Below, piece by piece: positions 63,005-64,000 of a stretch of DNA of 64,000 nucleotides. Under the pieces are notes generated by a model. That model searched no databases and was not told the DNA's origin. It saw only the letters and a list, made by a program, of their open reading frames with translations. The position numbers and the translations under genes are program-made. Within the stretch, counting starts at the first letter, position 1. Each line of letters begins with the position of its first letter. The stretch covers positions 226,202 through 290,201 of the forward strand of contig NZ_JAKREW010000002.1 in NCBI RefSeq assembly GCF_022347545.1, in the 5' to 3' direction. The DNA comes from Terribium retamae. GTDB taxonomy: Bacteria > Pseudomonadota > Alphaproteobacteria > Rhizobiales > Rhizobiaceae.

Positions 63005-64000
63005 CTATCCAGCCTTATCCTTATTCAGATGAATGTTGCCCGCGATCTGGTTGATCACATTGGCGTCGAAAGTGATCGACGAACCGGCATGTTCGATGAC
63101 GATATTCGTCTTGGTCAAAGTGATCTTGCTAGGTCCCACCTGCAGCGTGATCTGGTCGTCGGCGGTGTGGCCAATAATACCCGGGCCGTTCTTGCCCGCG
63201 ACAGCGGTCATATAGACCGTGTTGGCGGTGGTGCTGCGGGATTTGGCGATCTGCTCGGTCAGACCGCCCTGCGCGATGGTCTTCTTTTCATCGCCTGTCT
63301 GCAGCGTCACGGAGCGGTTGCCCTGCTGCAGGGTCTTCTTCTCGTCACCTTGCTGCAACGTCGTCGTGCGGTTGCCCTTTTCTATGGTGGTGGTTTCGTT
63401 GTCCTTCACCAGCCGGTCGAGATCTTTCTGGGCATGAACATAGACCTGTTGTTTGCCATTCTCGTCCTCAAAGGACAATTCATTGAAGCCCCCGCCCTTG
63501 TGGGTCTGCGTTTTGAAGCCGGAGCGGGTCTTGTTCTCCGGCAGCTTGTACGGCGTCTTCTGCCTCGCATTGGGCACCAGTCCGACGATGAGCGGCTTGT
63601 CGAAGTCGCCGTCGATATGGGACAGCACCGCCTCCATGCCGATGCGCGGGATGATCTGACCGCCCCAGCCGGCACCGCCCCAGTTCTGCGCCACGCGGAT
63701 CCAGCAGGTGTCGGAACCATCCTTCCTGGCGCGGCGATCCCATGGGAACCAGACCTTCACCCGGCCATGAGGGTCGGTGTGGATCTCCTCGCCTTCAGGG
63801 CCGGCGATAATGGCGATCTGGGTGCCTTCGCAACGCGGCCGCGGCACCGTGCGGTGCGGCGTTGCCGGCACCTTGCTTGGAATGGCCAGGAAACGATTGA
63901 CGTATTCGGGATCGCCCTCATTGGTCTCATAGGAGCGGTCCCTGGCCACATGCACGATCTGGATGACGACATGCTCCTCGAACTGATTGCCGGCATCCGA
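63005..64000 (-). CDS. vgrG: type VI secretion spike protein VgrG (5' part outside window)
   Basis: The visible 331 codons are the C-terminal part of VgrG; the gene continues past the right edge. Motifs: GEEIHTDPHGRVKVWFPWDR (gp5/gp27 junction), WIRVAQNWGGAGWGGQIIPR, MEAVLSHIDGDFDKPLIVG and TRSGFKTQTHKGGGFNELSFED. The tail carries short gp5-like beta repeats (TTLQQGDEKKTLQQGN) and ends DUF2345-like ...AGNIHLNKDKAG. VgrG trimers tip the T6SS tube and here carry the downstream PAAR/Rhs effector. An apparent GTG start at 63955 is internal: conserved residues (QFEEHVVIQ) precede it in frame. Confidence 0.93.
   Translation of the reverse strand, partial: SDAGNQFEEHVVIQIVHVARDRSYETNEGDPEYVNRFLAIPSKVPATPHRTVPRPRCEGTQIAIIAGPEGEEIHTDPHGRVKVWFPWDRRARKDGSDTCWIRVAQNWGGAGWGGQIIPRIGMEAVLSHIDGDFDKPLIVGLVPNARQKTPYKLPENKTRSGFKTQTHKGGGFNELSFEDENGKQQVYVHAQKDLDRLVKDNETTTIEKGNRTTTLQQGDEKKTLQQGNRSVTLQTGDEKKTIAQGGLTEQIAKSRSTTANTVYMTAVAGKNGPGIIGHTADDQITLQVGPSKITLTKTNIVIEHAGSSITFDANVINQIAGNIHLNKDKAG

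Noticed and set aside
1..64000. tRNA, rRNA or transposase genes
   Set aside because: I looked in the intergenic gaps for T-loop GTTCGAATC-type stretches and in frames for transposase motifs; none was convincing. A covariance-model scan would decide for RNA genes.

Overview
The window looks like chromosome of a high-GC alphaproteobacterium of the order Rhizobiales (Hyphomicrobiales), most likely the Phyllobacteriaceae (Mesorhizobium/Aminobacter type). Support: the hemY - Mic60-like - hemD - hemC block divergent from tsaD - gpsA, an sdhC-sdhD-sdhA-sdhB operon, an OtpR/CenR-type response regulator next to a cyclic-nucleotide-binding gene, an IalB-family protein, a DUF1236/SH3 protein, and a mosaic palindromic intergenic repeat of a kind common in this group. 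This placement rests on gene content and protein similarity that I recognise, not on a search.

Layout. 0-8 kb: a tetrapyrrole and inner-membrane block on the minus strand (hemY partial, Mic60-like, hemD, hemC), divergent from tsaD, gpsA, a YciI protein, an EVE protein and a methyltransferase. 8-13 kb: LysR regulator, DUF1127 protein, L,D-transpeptidase, CenR-like regulator with a cNMP-binding partner, a frameshifted GNAT gene, xthA and a LolA-like gene. 13-18 kb: ftsK, then glnK-amtB with a candidate sigma-54 promoter. 18-26 kb: thioesterase II, a UbiH-type hydroxylase, a YbaK protein, YciI, OsmC, a DHA2 efflux pump, a flavoprotein, YceH and a nucleotidyltransferase. 26-30 kb: the succinate dehydrogenase operon. 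30-39 kb: small envelope proteins mixed with three cyclic-di-GMP genes, a bestrophin-like channel and a DoxX protein. 39-41.5 kb: ffh - chorismate mutase - rpsP. 41.5-54 kb: CPBP protease, SH3/DUF1236, lytic transglycosylase, argG, LysE exporter, rlmN with two small membrane proteins, IalB, YkvA, PhhB, LMW-PTP, ThpR and a GDSL esterase. 53.8-57.1 kb: a YbbA/YbbP-type ABC export pair.

57.1-64 kb is the clearest accessory region: a type VI secretion effector module transcribed on the minus strand as vgrG (cut by the window end) - DUF1795/Eag chaperone - PAAR/Rhs polymorphic toxin with a C-terminal GIY-YIG-like nuclease domain - Imm26-like immunity protein - a second small unknown gene. It is compact (gaps of 5-13 bp) and reads as one delivery, chaperone, toxin and immunity cassette. 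No T6SS structural genes lie in the window, so the apparatus must be encoded elsewhere.

No rRNA, tRNA, CRISPR array, transposase or replication origin was seen. Gene density is high. The only gene-free stretch above 300 bases is 38706-39013.
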